From assembly GCA_902583455.1 (NCBI GenBank), contig CACHVY010000002.1, positions 98,276-162,275 on the forward strand: 64,000 bases of DNA, read 5' to 3'. This stretch comes from an uncultured Pelagibacteraceae bacterium (GTDB taxonomy: Bacteria > Pseudomonadota > Alphaproteobacteria > Pelagibacterales > Pelagibacteraceae). Shown in pieces: positions 8,884 through 16,707 of the stretch (position 1 is its first letter; each line of letters begins with the position of its first letter). The translations under genes and the position numbers were made by a program. The notes under the pieces were generated by a model. That model saw only the letters and a program-made list of their open reading frames with translations. It made no database searches and was not told where the DNA came from.

Positions 8884-10542
8884 TTAGTACTTTGTGGCTA
8901 AAATAGGTCCTATTTTATCAATAATTTTTCCTGCTATTTCGACAGATGTCCACCCAGCAGTATTAAATGGTGTTCCTTGGAATGATCCAGTTTTATTTCT
9001 ATATTGGTAAACATAATCTTTAGAAAGTTTTGTATCTTCTAATAAAACAACTAAAACATACCTCGGGTTTGAAATTGGAAATACCGAAGCGAAGGTGTTG
9101 ATTTTTTTTTTTGTATATAATCCATTTTCTACTATTTGTGCTGTGCCTGTTTTTCCTCCTACCTCATAGCCTTCAACATCAGATAGGCCTGCTGTTCCAT
9201 TTGTTACAACTTTTCTTAACATATGGTTTAGATTAATACTTACGTCATCATTTAAAATTTTTTGTCTTTTTGATTTAACAAATTTTTTTTTTATTAAAGT
9301 TGGATTAACCTGATAACCACCATTTGCTAAAATTGCATATCCTTTAGCAAGTTGAATTGGGGTAGTAGTAATTCCATGTCCGTAAGAGACTGTTTTAAGT
9401 TTACAGTCCCTCCATTTGAACGGTAAGGGCGTTCCTACTTCCTCAATATCAAATTTCATCTTATCTAATATTCCGATGCTTCCTAAAAATTCTTTCATTT
9501 TTTCCTTACCTATAATTTCACCGATTTTTACTGATCCAATATTGCTTGAATATACTAAAATATCTTCGACATTTAAATCATTTGGCAAATCTTCGTCATA
9601 CTCTGAAATAATTCTTCCCCCACATCTCATTTTTTTTTTTAAATTTAAAAACTCATCCATTGGTGATACCAGCTTATAATTTAAAGCAGCAGCAATTGTA
9701 AAAGATTTAAAAACAGAACCAAGTTCGTAAACGCCTGTAGTCGCGCGGTTAATGAAGTTTTTGTCAGATATATCCTCTCTATGATTTAGATTATAATCAG
9801 GTATTGAGACTAAAGATAAAATTTCTCCATTATTTATATCCATTAATATCCCTGTGCCACCGATATTTTTAAAAATATTTTGTGCGTTTATTAATTCATC
9901 TCTAATTATATACTGTAAATGTTTATCTAAAGTTAAAATTAGTTTTTGTTTCCCATTTTTTAATTTTTTATCGAAAGACTTTTCTATTCCAGAAATACCA
10001 TTGTTATCATCATCAATTTGTCCGACAACATGTGAAAATAAATTTTTATCTGGATAAATTCTAATTATCTTAGGCTCTAATATAATGGATTTTTCACCTA
10101 ATAATCTTATTTTTTGAATTTGATCAGGTGTAACTTTTTTTTTAACATAAAAAAATTTTTTACCCAAAATCTTTCTCTTGATTTCTGAAATGTCACTTTC
10201 TGGAAAAGTATATTGCAATTTTATGAGTAATTTTTTTTTATCTTTTACTAATTTTGGATCTATTCCTACATTAGTGGCAAATACTGATTGACTTATAACG
10301 TTTCCATTTCTATCAGTTATATCTGCTCTATTGATTAGATTTGTTTTTTGGTTGTTAGTAAGAAATAATTTTGATGATAGATAAATTACTCTTGTAGAGT
10401 ACAATAAGATTATTGAAAAAATAATTAGAAAAATAAAGGCAACTCTATTCAAACTTATTTTAAATTTACTTTTGCTGAAATCTTTAAAATCCAAGGTTGA
10501 TTTGTTAATAGTAATCTTATTTTCCTGATTATTTTGTGTCAT
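8884..10542 (-). CDS. ftsI: FtsI (PBP3), septal peptidoglycan transpeptidase
   Basis: This class B penicillin-binding protein crosslinks septal peptidoglycan in the periplasm. One transmembrane helix lies at about residues 33-56, then a dimerisation domain, then a transpeptidase domain with SVFK (nucleophile S276, K279), SSN (332-334) and KTG (464-466). The 552-residue length is normal. The 5' end overlaps the upstream ftsL-like gene by 14 bp. A beta-lactam target by family. Confidence 0.96.
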   Translation of the reverse strand: MTQNNQENKITINKSTLDFKDFSKSKFKISLNRVAFIFLIIFSIILLYSTRVIYLSSKLFLTNNQKTNLINRADITDRNGNVISQSVFATNVGIDPKLVKDKKKLLIKLQYTFPESDISEIKRKILGKKFFYVKKKVTPDQIQKIRLLGEKSIILEPKIIRIYPDKNLFSHVVGQIDDDNNGISGIEKSFDKKLKNGKQKLILTLDKHLQYIIRDELINAQNIFKNIGGTGILMDINNGEILSLVSIPDYNLNHREDISDKNFINRATTGVYELGSVFKSFTIAAALNYKLVSPMDEFLNLKKKMRCGGRIISEYDEDLPNDLNVEDILVYSSNIGSVKIGEIIGKEKMKEFLGSIGILDKMKFDIEEVGTPLPFKWRDCKLKTVSYGHGITTTPIQLAKGYAILANGGYQVNPTLIKKKFVKSKRQKILNDDVSINLNHMLRKVVTNGTAGLSDVEGYEVGGKTGTAQIVENGLYTKKKINTFASVFPISNPRYVLVVLLEDTKLSKDYVYQYRNKTGSFQGTPFNTAGWTSVEIAGKIIDKIGPILATKY

Positions 10543-10798
10543 GACTCAAATATATAAATTGTTTAAATTCTAAGAATCTAAAATCTTTAGAAAAGAACTT
10601 ATCTTTTAATTCAAATAATCTCTCTGGGGAACTAAGGTAACTATTTTGTAATTGTATTAATTCTTTTTTATTAAGTAAAATTTTAATTTTTTCTTCAGAA
10701 TTAAATATCTCAGTTTCTAATTCTCTAGTTGAGGTTTTTATTAAAGTCGTGAGTATTATTAAGATTGTAATAAAAAAAATAATTAAATATTTTTTCAT
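10529..10798 (-). CDS. ftsL: FtsL-like small bitopic division protein
   Basis: An 89-residue protein with one N-terminal transmembrane segment (about residues 4-22) followed by a charged, probably coiled-coil periplasmic stretch rich in E, K and L. FtsL sequences are poorly conserved, so the assignment rests on topology, size and position between rsmH and ftsI, where ftsL always lies. I chose the ATG at 10798 because it gives a four-base ATGA overlap with the rsmH stop; an ATG four codons upstream is also possible. FtsL would link FtsI/FtsW to FtsB/FtsQ. Confidence 0.7.
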   Translation of the reverse strand: MKKYLIIFFITILIILTTLIKTSTRELETEIFNSEEKIKILLNKKELIQLQNSYLSSPERLFELKDKFFSKDFRFLEFKQFIYLSHDTK

Positions 10799-11799
10799 AA
10801 TTTTGAACATTTTTTTTCTATTTCAAGTAATTCTTCAAATTTCTCGAACAAAAACTTTGTTTCTATTTTTTCTATCCCATGCCTCCTTATAGATCTTAAT
10901 TTAGCGGATCTTGAAGGTGGATTTACATCTATTTCTTCATGGGTTGGTGTTATTACTTTTTTATTGATTAATTTAAAATAAAATTCCTCATTTTTGCTAA
11001 TAGGCAAATATCTAGAAACAGATTTGCTTCTTGTAATATTATTAAAAAAAAATTTGCAAATTCTATCCTCAATAGAATGAAATGTTACAGTTGCTATCAC
11101 TCCATTATCCGAAACAATATTACAAGATTTAGATAGTGCAGAAACTAATTCGCTAATTTCGTTATTTACCAAAATTCTTAAAGCTTGGAAGATCTTAGTT
11201 GCTTTATTTTTTTTTGTAAAGTTTTGTTTTGATAAATTTATTATTCTTACAAGATCTTCGGTTTTGATATCTTTAAGTAATCTTTCTTTAATAATTTTTT
11301 TAGAAATTTGTTTTGCTTTTTTCTCCTCTCCAAATAATTTAAATATTAGCTCTAGTTGAGTAGCTGATAATTTCCTAATTACATCGTCAGCAGAAATTTT
11401 ATTGAGCCCCATTTTCATATTTAATTTACCTTTTGAGTTAAATGATAGTCCTTTTGAATAATCTTTTATCTGTCTATAAGAAAAGCCTAAATCGAATATT
11501 ATTCCATTAATTTTTTTTGGTAATCGTATTTTGTCTATATCGCTAAATTTCCTATTATGAAAATCAAATCTATCTTTAAATTTTTTTTTAAATTTAATTG
11601 CAATAGTTTTTGATTTTGGATCTCTATCTAAAGCAATCACTTTAGTGCCTGTAAACTCTAAAATTTTTTTTGAATATCCACCTTGTCCAAATGTACAGTC
11701 AATATAAGTGCCACCGTTTTGAGGAGAAATAATACTTAATACTTCTTTAAGTAGTACAGGATAATGTAAGTTTTTATCCGATACAATGATGGCACTCAT
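10795..11799 (-). CDS. rsmH: RsmH (MraW), 16S rRNA m4C1402 methyltransferase
   Basis: RsmH N4-methylates C1402 in the decoding centre of 16S rRNA using SAM. The N-terminal HYPVLLKEV motif (12-20) and the SAM-binding DCTFGQGGYS (34-43) are typical, as are the downstream FDLGFS segment and the C-terminal PSRSAKLRS(I/A)-type motif. The 334-residue length fits. It lies 18 bp after ftsZ, whereas in most bacteria it follows mraZ directly. Confidence 0.96.
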   Translation of the reverse strand: MSAIIVSDKNLHYPVLLKEVLSIISPQNGGTYIDCTFGQGGYSKKILEFTGTKVIALDRDPKSKTIAIKFKKKFKDRFDFHNRKFSDIDKIRLPKKINGIIFDLGFSYRQIKDYSKGLSFNSKGKLNMKMGLNKISADDVIRKLSATQLELIFKLFGEEKKAKQISKKIIKERLLKDIKTEDLVRIINLSKQNFTKKNKATKIFQALRILVNNEISELVSALSKSCNIVSDNGVIATVTFHSIEDRICKFFFNNITRSKSVSRYLPISKNEEFYFKLINKKVITPTHEEIDVNPPSRSAKLRSIRRHGIEKIETKFLFEKFEELLEIEKKCSKL

Positions 11800-11817
11800 C
11801 TATTTTTTCAAAGACCA

Positions 11818-13278
11818 TTAATTTTTTTGTCTTCTTAAAAATGCAGGAATTTCTAGTTCGTCTTCTTCAATCTCCTTTTCTAGACTTTCATTGGTGTTCT
11901 CATTCATGATTTCAGTATCAGAATTAAATAGTTGAGGACTCTCGTTACTTAAATCAAAATGTTCAAGCCCATTAGACTCATCATTTTGTGTACTCTGCAT
12001 GGTCTCATTTAAACTTAAAGGAGTTTCCTGATCGGCAATTTTGACATTGCCAATTTCATTTTTTGTCTCCTCTAAAGCTAAATTGTTTATAGCCATATTT
12101 TCGTCTACCATTGAATTTAATAATTCACTTTCCGTATTTTTAATTTCCTCGCCTTCAACTTGTAAAGCATTCGCACCGCTTGTACTTGTTAAGAAGTTGG
12201 CACCATTATTTTTTAAAATATCATTTTTTTGAATAGCAGACACATCAGAATATCCAGGATTTCTATTTTGAATTCTGTGCACCATATTAATAACCGATTT
12301 TGACTCGGGTTGTTGTCCATCAAGTGCAGTTGCAACAATTGATACTCTCATTATACCCTCTAATGCAGGATCAGTTATAGCTCCTATTATCAACTCCGCT
12401 TCAGGGTCAACTTCTGCTCTTACTTTATTAACCGCTTCGTCAACTTCAAAAAGTTTAAGATCTTTGCCACCTGTAATATTTACAAGTAATCCTTTAGCAC
12501 CCTTTAAAGTGTAGTCATCAATTAGTTGATTTGTGATTGCCATTTCAGCAGCCTTAGCAGCTCTACCTTCTCCCTCGGCTTCTCCAGTTCCCATCATAGC
12601 TTTACCCATTGCACTCATTACATGTTCAACATCTGCAAAATCCAAATTTATAAGACCGGGTCTTACCATTAAATCTGTGATACTTTGAACTCCATGTAGC
12701 AAAACATGATTTGAAAGTTCAAAAGATTCTTCAAAAGTAGTTTGTTCACTTGCAACTTTGAAAAGATTTTGGTTTGGTATTACAATAATTGTATCAACAT
12801 GTTTTCTAAGTTCCTCTAGACCTTGCTGAGCTCTTCTCATTCTAGAAGGGCCTTCATACAAAAATGGTAATGTAACAACTCCCACAGTTAAAATATTTAA
12901 TTCTTTGGCTGCTCTTGCAATTACATGGGCAGAACCTGTTCCAGTTCCACCACCCATTCCGGCTGTTATAAAAACCATGTTAGCACCCTGTAATATATTT
13001 ATTATATCATTTAATGATTCATCTGCTGCTGCTTGACCAATATCTAATTTTGATCCAGCTCCCAAACCCTTCGTTAAGTTTAATCCAATTTGAATTTTTT
13101 GTTTGGCCTTACTGTGTTTTAAATCTTGGGCGTCAGTATTAACAGCAATAAATTCTACTCCTTGCAAACCATTGTCAATCATCCCATTAATTGCGTTACC
13201 TCCAGCGCCTCCAACACCAAGTACTAATATTCTTGGTTTTAATTCTCTAATATCTGGTGTTTTAAAATTTATAGTCAT
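11818..13278 (-). CDS. ftsZ: FtsZ, tubulin-like cell-division GTPase
   Basis: FtsZ polymerises into the cytokinetic Z-ring. The GTP-binding signature GGGTGTG (109-115), the T7 synergy loop NLDFADV (211-217) and the C-terminal conserved peptide (IPAFLRRQ, near the end) are all intact. The GTPase core ends near residue 330 and is followed by a long acidic, Asn/Glu-rich linker of about 140 residues. Length is 486. A strong Shine-Dalgarno (GGGGAGA on the minus strand) stands about 6 bases before the ATG. The location directly after mraZ and before rsmH is odd: ftsZ normally ends the dcw cluster after ftsA. Confidence 0.97.
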   Translation of the reverse strand: MTINFKTPDIRELKPRILVLGVGGAGGNAINGMIDNGLQGVEFIAVNTDAQDLKHSKAKQKIQIGLNLTKGLGAGSKLDIGQAAADESLNDIINILQGANMVFITAGMGGGTGTGSAHVIARAAKELNILTVGVVTLPFLYEGPSRMRRAQQGLEELRKHVDTIIVIPNQNLFKVASEQTTFEESFELSNHVLLHGVQSITDLMVRPGLINLDFADVEHVMSAMGKAMMGTGEAEGEGRAAKAAEMAITNQLIDDYTLKGAKGLLVNITGGKDLKLFEVDEAVNKVRAEVDPEAELIIGAITDPALEGIMRVSIVATALDGQQPESKSVINMVHRIQNRNPGYSDVSAIQKNDILKNNGANFLTSTSGANALQVEGEEIKNTESELLNSMVDENMAINNLALEETKNEIGNVKIADQETPLSLNETMQSTQNDESNGLEHFDLSNESPQLFNSDTEIMNENTNESLEKEIEEDELEIPAFLRRQKN

Positions 13279-13289
13279 ATTCTCCCCTA

Positions 13290-13745
13290 TTAGTTATTAA
13301 ATTGACGTTCCCATTTAAGGCTAGTTCTGTAAATATTTGATTTTCTTTTTGCTATTACCTTAAATTTTTCATAATTTGAGGGCTCCCATATTTGAAACGT
13401 TTTTCCCTGGCCCACGAATACCATTTTATTTTTAATTTTTGCGTGTTTTAAAAGTTTATCTGTTATTAATATTCTACCCTCACTATCAAACTGTAAACTA
13501 GTACTTTCTGAAAGTATTGAAGTTGCAAAATAATCTTTTTTTTCTTCAAAAGGATTAAGTGAGTCTATTGAATTAGAAATTTTTTCGATTCTATCTTGGG
13601 GCCAAGCTTCTATGCAATTATTATTAAATGATGGATAACAAATTACTCCGTTATAACCTAAATTTGAAAGATACGTTCTAAAACTAGCAGGCACAGATAC
13701 CCTTCCCTTTTTGTCTAATTTGTTTTCGAAAGTAGATAAAAACAT
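13290..13745 (-). CDS. mraZ: MraZ, dcw-operon transcription factor
   Basis: MraZ is a DNA-binding protein with tandem SpoVT/AbrB-like half-barrels that represses its own dcw operon in E. coli. Both repeats carry the D-x-x-G-R signature: DKKGR (11-15) and DSEGR (87-91). At 151 residues it has the family length. It is the first gene of the operon, 11 bp before ftsZ, and is preceded by a promoter overlapped by TGGG repeats that match known MraZ-binding sites. Confidence 0.95.
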   Translation of the reverse strand: MFLSTFENKLDKKGRVSVPASFRTYLSNLGYNGVICYPSFNNNCIEAWPQDRIEKISNSIDSLNPFEEKKDYFATSILSESTSLQFDSEGRILITDKLLKHAKIKNKMVFVGQGKTFQIWEPSNYEKFKVIAKRKSNIYRTSLKWERQFNN

Positions 13746-13763
13746 ATTTCATATTTTCCCTTA

Positions 13764-13797
13764 TCCCATAATTTGGGAATATATGGGATATTATGGG
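13764..13797. promoter_or_regulatory. Putative MraZ operator (TGGG boxes at 10-bp spacing)
   Basis: Three TGGG repeats occur on the plus strand at 13774, 13784 and 13794, one helical turn apart, so all face the same side of the DNA. They bracket the -10 box and the start site of the mraZ promoter. E. coli MraZ binds TGGGN repeats with 5-nt spacers, the same 10-bp period. A TCCCA-N5-TGGGA inverted repeat (13764-13778) adds a box on the other strand. The boxes read opposite to mraZ, which should be compared with other alphaproteobacteria. Confidence 0.6.
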
Positions 13798-13816
13798 TTT
13801 TTTTAAATACAGTCAA
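13788..13816 (-). promoter_or_regulatory. sigma70-type promoter of the mraZ-dcw operon
   Basis: On the minus strand a -35 element TTGACT (complement of 13811-13816) and a -10 element TAATAT (complement of 13788-13793) are separated by exactly 17 bp. Transcription would start near 13781, about 35 bp before the mraZ ATG at 13745. This is the best promoter match I found in the window and the only obvious one for the operon. Confidence 0.7.
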
Positions 13817-13879
13817 CAGTTGTTTTTAACAGATCTATGATTGGAACAAATGAGAAACTTTGTGATAAAATTTATTAAG

Positions 13880-14236
13880 ATGCCAGATAAAATGTAAGCC
13901 GGGTTCTGTCGTTTAAACCTATCATTTATCTAGGCTTTAAGTCTCCTTAAAGCTCAAGCAACCAACCCTGATGACTAGCCAAAGACTGCTTTTTGTTATT
14001 AACAATGTCATCTCTACTTGGTCTTGCTTCCAGTGGGGTTTTCCATGCGCTTATTGTTACCAATGAAGCCGGTGTGCTCTTACCACACCTTTTCACCCTT
14101 GCCTTGATAAGGCGGTTTGTTTTCTGTGGCACTGTCCCTAGGGTCGCCCCCGCCAGGTATTACCTGGCACTGTGTCCTTGTAAAGCCCGGACTTTCCTCT
14201 TTATAAGTATATAAAGCGATAAGTCATTTATCTGGC
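13880..14236 (-). ncRNA. rnpB: RNase P RNA (bacterial class A)
   Basis: This is the catalytic RNA of RNase P, which matures tRNA 5' ends. On the minus strand the conserved GGAAAGTCCGGGCT block near the 5' end (around 14183-14200), the internal GGCGACCCTAGGGACAGTGCC region and the 3' ACAGAACCCGGCTTA block (around 13894-13909) are all present. The ends were set by the P1 helix: GCCAGATAAATG (5') pairs with CATTTTATCTGGC (3'). Length is about 357 nt. rnpB next to mraZ is a recurrent alphaproteobacterial arrangement. Confidence 0.95.
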
Positions 14237-14242
14237 AATTAG

Positions 14243-14270
14243 AAAATATATTATTTTTTTTTGTTTTCAA
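14243..14270 (-). promoter_or_regulatory. Possible rnpB promoter
   Basis: On the minus strand TTGAAA (complement of 14265-14270) and TATTTT (complement of 14243-14248) are 16 bp apart and end 6 bp before the predicted RNase P RNA 5' end at 14236. In such AT-rich DNA a weak match can arise by chance, but the spacing to a structurally defined 5' end supports it. Confidence 0.4.
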
Positions 14271-14272
14271 TG

Positions 14273-15004
14273 TTAATTATGCCTGTATTTAACCAAATTT
14301 TTGGAGATTTTTAAACATTCAAAGTCTGTTTTTCCATTAATCAATTGCGGTCTAAATCTTCTTTGAAAAGCTTTTATTACAAATGAAATTGAATTGATTT
14401 TCTTTTTTTCTAAGAAATAACCAATTTTTATCAAATTATTCAAAAATAATTTTTTTTCCAAAATATTAATGTTTTGGAGTCTGTATTTTTTTAAAATTTT
14501 TTTATCTAAAGAGTGCCATGCACCGATCCGATATTTAGATAAAAATTCCCATGGAAATTTTTCACCTGGATCTTTTTTTCGTTTAGGTGCAATATCTGAA
14601 TGTCCCAAATAGTTCTCTCTTTTTATATTATACTTTTTCCCTAATTTTAAAGATAAATATTTAATTGAATTTATTTGTTTTTTATTAAAACTTTTATAAC
14701 CATGTCGATGACCAGGGTTATGAATTTCAATTCCAATTGAATATTTATTAATTTTTTTAAGTTTTTTCCAAAATGAAATTCCAGCATGCCATGATATATA
14801 AAGATCTGGTACTAAATTAATTATAGATCCATTTTTTTTAATGAAATAATGACTACTTACTTTTGACTTTTTGCTACATAGTCTATTAAGAGCAGATTTT
14901 TCAGTCTTCATTCCGGTATAATGGAAAACTAGAAATTTTATATTTTCTTTTTTTCTTTTAATTAAGTCAAAATTTGGGGAGTAAAATTGTTTAATTTCAA
15001 TCAT
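14273..15004 (-). CDS. N-acetylmuramoyl-L-alanine amidase (AmpD/AmiD-type, Amidase_2)
   Basis: A zinc amidase that cleaves the MurNAc-L-Ala bond in peptidoglycan or muropeptides. The Amidase_2 zinc site can be read off: H28 in FHYT, H135 in GHSDIAP, and D145 in the DPG motif after a basic loop. After about residue 165 there is a helical C-terminal part with FQRRFRP (around 213-219), typical of a PG_binding_1 domain. No signal peptide is evident, which favours a cytoplasmic recycling role like AmpD, although the added binding domain recalls AmiD. It converges on rnpB and is divergent from mlaA. Confidence 0.85.
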   Translation of the reverse strand: MIEIKQFYSPNFDLIKRKKENIKFLVFHYTGMKTEKSALNRLCSKKSKVSSHYFIKKNGSIINLVPDLYISWHAGISFWKKLKKINKYSIGIEIHNPGHRHGYKSFNKKQINSIKYLSLKLGKKYNIKRENYLGHSDIAPKRKKDPGEKFPWEFLSKYRIGAWHSLDKKILKKYRLQNINILEKKLFLNNLIKIGYFLEKKKINSISFVIKAFQRRFRPQLINGKTDFECLKISKNLVKYRHN

Positions 15005-15080
15005 TTATCGCTTTTTTTAACATATAAAGTTATTTAAATTATCAATTTACTTTGTTAAAATATAGATTATAGAAGCTTAA

Positions 15081-15842
15081 ATGATTAAGAGTTTAAAAAT
15101 TGCCATATATATTATCGCGATACAATTTTTAGTTGTATCATTTTCTTATGGACAGGAAAAGGAAGTTAAGGATTGTTTTGAAAAAATAAATCGAGCAACT
15201 TTCGCATTTAATATGGCTTTAGATAAAGTTTTGTTTAGACCGGTTGCTACTGGTTATAGAAAATTGCCTTCACCGATTAGGACTGGGACTAGCAACGCAT
15301 TAAATAATTTATCTAACTTGGTTACTATTCCAAATAATATATTACAAGGTGATTTAAAAGCAGCAGGCAATAATACAATACGTTTAATTATAAATACTAC
15401 TATTGGAATAGTTGGAATATTTGATCCAGCTAATATTTTAGGTTTTGAAAAATTAGAAAAAGAAGATTTTGGTCAAACATTTGGTGCAATGGGTGTTGGA
15501 GAGGGTTGTTACTTAGTATTGCCAGTGATTGGTCCATCTACTGTAAGGGATGCGGTTGGATCATTAGTATCTATGAGCGGTGGAGATGCATGGTATAACG
15601 TGACCGTTAAAAACGACACACAATATTTTAAAGAGTCAGATTATTATTATTCAAAATTAACTGAAGGCGTAGATTTTAGAGCAAAAAATTTAGAGTCTTT
15701 TGATAGCTTAGAGAAATCTTCTGTTGATTTTTATGCAACTGTAAGAAGTTTATATCTTCAAGATCGAGAAAGAAAAATCAAGAATCTTAAAGTTAAGACT
15801 GATACTTTAGATGACAGCGATTGGGACTCTCTAGAAAAATAA
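15081..15842 (+). CDS. mlaA: MlaA (VacJ), outer-membrane phospholipid-retrieval protein
   Basis: MlaA removes phospholipids from the outer leaflet of the outer membrane and passes them to periplasmic MlaC. Residues 1 to about 24 form a signal peptide. The mature part begins with the family motif F-x-x-INR-x-TF-x-FN (about 33-44) and contains DPA.. and an FGQT(F/L)G-type stretch near residue 130. Length is 253. No lipobox cysteine is seen near the cleavage site (first Cys at residue 32), unlike the lipoprotein in E. coli. mlaC follows 10 bp downstream; no mlaFED genes are in the window. Confidence 0.9.
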   Translation: MIKSLKIAIYIIAIQFLVVSFSYGQEKEVKDCFEKINRATFAFNMALDKVLFRPVATGYRKLPSPIRTGTSNALNNLSNLVTIPNNILQGDLKAAGNNTIRLIINTTIGIVGIFDPANILGFEKLEKEDFGQTFGAMGVGEGCYLVLPVIGPSTVRDAVGSLVSMSGGDAWYNVTVKNDTQYFKESDYYYSKLTEGVDFRAKNLESFDSLEKSSVDFYATVRSLYLQDRERKIKNLKVKTDTLDDSDWDSLEK

Positions 15843-15852
15843 AAAGCAAAAG

Positions 15853-16449
15853 ATGAAAAATTTTAGATTAATAATAACAATCTTAACGTTTTTTTTTATT
15901 AGCTTAACTTCAAATTCGTTAGCAAATATATACTCTAATTTTATCGATGATATTACTGATAAAGCTAGCAATGTTTTATCTAGTCAAGAGACTAGGGAAG
16001 TTAAAATCCAAGAACTCGTTAAAATCGGAGAAAACTCAGTTGATATAGATGGCATTGGTTTTTATACTTTAGGCAAACATAGAAAAAGTTTAAACGATGA
16101 TCAAAAAGATGAATTTAAAAAGATTTTTAGAGATTACTTCCTTAAGAGTTTTTCAACAAGATTAGTTGAATATAAAGAGGCAAAAATTGTTGTAATTTCC
16201 GAAGATGTAAAAAATGATAAATATACAATTGTAAAAAGTAAACTTTTAGCAACATCAAACAGACCAGAGGTTTCAATTGACTGGAGAGTTTATACAAAAA
16301 ATCCATCGAAACCTTTGATAAGAGACCTAATTATTGAGGGACTTAGCTTAGCTAGAACTCAAAAAGAGGAATTTAATTCTATAATTATGAATAATGACGG
16401 GGATGTTAATGCTCTCTTTACTAGCCTAAGAGAATTTAATAATAGGTAA
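15853..16449 (+). CDS. mlaC: MlaC-family periplasmic phospholipid-binding protein
   Basis: MlaC shuttles phospholipid between MlaA at the outer membrane and the MlaFEDB ABC complex at the inner membrane. A signal peptide spans about residues 1-24. The mature domain shows the family pattern: a FYTLGKHRKSL segment, then an FKKIFRDYFLKSFSTRLVEY-like helix (about 88-108), and a W-R-V-Y strand. At 198 residues it fits the Tol_Tol_Ttg2 (MlaC) family. It is the second gene of a two-gene operon with mlaA, directly before the two tRNA genes. Confidence 0.9.
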   Translation: MKNFRLIITILTFFFISLTSNSLANIYSNFIDDITDKASNVLSSQETREVKIQELVKIGENSVDIDGIGFYTLGKHRKSLNDDQKDEFKKIFRDYFLKSFSTRLVEYKEAKIVVISEDVKNDKYTIVKSKLLATSNRPEVSIDWRVYTKNPSKPLIRDLIIEGLSLARTQKEEFNSIIMNNDGDVNALFTSLREFNNR

Positions 16450-16500
16450 TTCTAAGTAATATAATTTAATTAATAAATTATTTTATTTCATTTAGATTTT

Positions 16501-16577
16501 TGGTGGGCCCGCCAGGACTCGAACCTGGGACCAATACATTATGAGTGTACTGCTCTAACCAACTGAGCTACAGGCCC
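16501..16577 (-). tRNA. tRNA with CAU anticodon, probably tRNA-Ile2 (lysidine type)
   Basis: A 77-nt cloverleaf with encoded CCA reads on the minus strand: acceptor GGGCCTG paired with the 3' CGGGCCC (the seventh pair is wobble), a D-arm with GCTCAGTTGGTTAGAGC, and a T-arm with the normal TTCGAGT loop. The anticodon CAT is the complement of 16541-16543. The GTC/CCAGG context and the TTGGTC variable region resemble the CAU isoleucine tRNA (C34 modified to lysidine by TilS) more than elongator Met, but I cannot exclude Met. Confidence 0.9.
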
Positions 16578-16628
16578 TTTTCTAATTTTTTTTATATCAA
16601 AAAAAAAGTTTTTTCAATTTTAATATTT

Positions 16629-16703
16629 TGGTGGGCCGTGTTGGTTACGCTCCAACTACCCCTGCAATGTCAATGCAGTACTCTACTATTGAGCTAACGG
16701 CCC
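16629..16703 (-). tRNA. tRNA-Val(GAC) with atypical T-loop
   Basis: A 75-nt cloverleaf with encoded CCA: perfect 7-bp acceptor stem (GGGCCGT/ACGGCCC), anticodon stem CTGCA/TGCAG around loop TTGACAT (anticodon GAC, valine), and perfect T-stem GTTGG/CCAAC. The T-loop is AGCGTAA instead of TTCRANN, so T54, T55 and A58 are all replaced while C56 and G57 remain. The D-loop is AATAGTA, with A where G18 is expected. All stems are intact, so this is unlikely to be random decay, but it could be a pseudo-tRNA. Confidence 0.8.
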
Positions 16704-16707
16704 TATT

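Noticed and set aside
8597..8887. Plus-strand ORF opposite the 5' end of murE-murF
   Set aside because: Antisense shadow of a well-supported gene; hydrophobic composition reflects the complement of Lys/Asn codons.
13947..14214. Two overlapping ORFs, one on each strand (61 and 73 codons)
   Set aside because: They lie entirely within the RNase P RNA gene, whose conserved blocks and P1 helix explain the sequence.
16450..16500. Rho-independent terminator after mlaC
   Set aside because: The region is AT-rich without a GC-stabilised hairpin followed by a T run; the same was true at most gene ends here.
16501..16577. Calling the CAU tRNA initiator Met
   Set aside because: The first acceptor pair is G-C and the D-arm and anticodon stem are of elongator/Ile2 type; initiator tRNAs have a 1-72 mismatch and three GC pairs in the anticodon stem.
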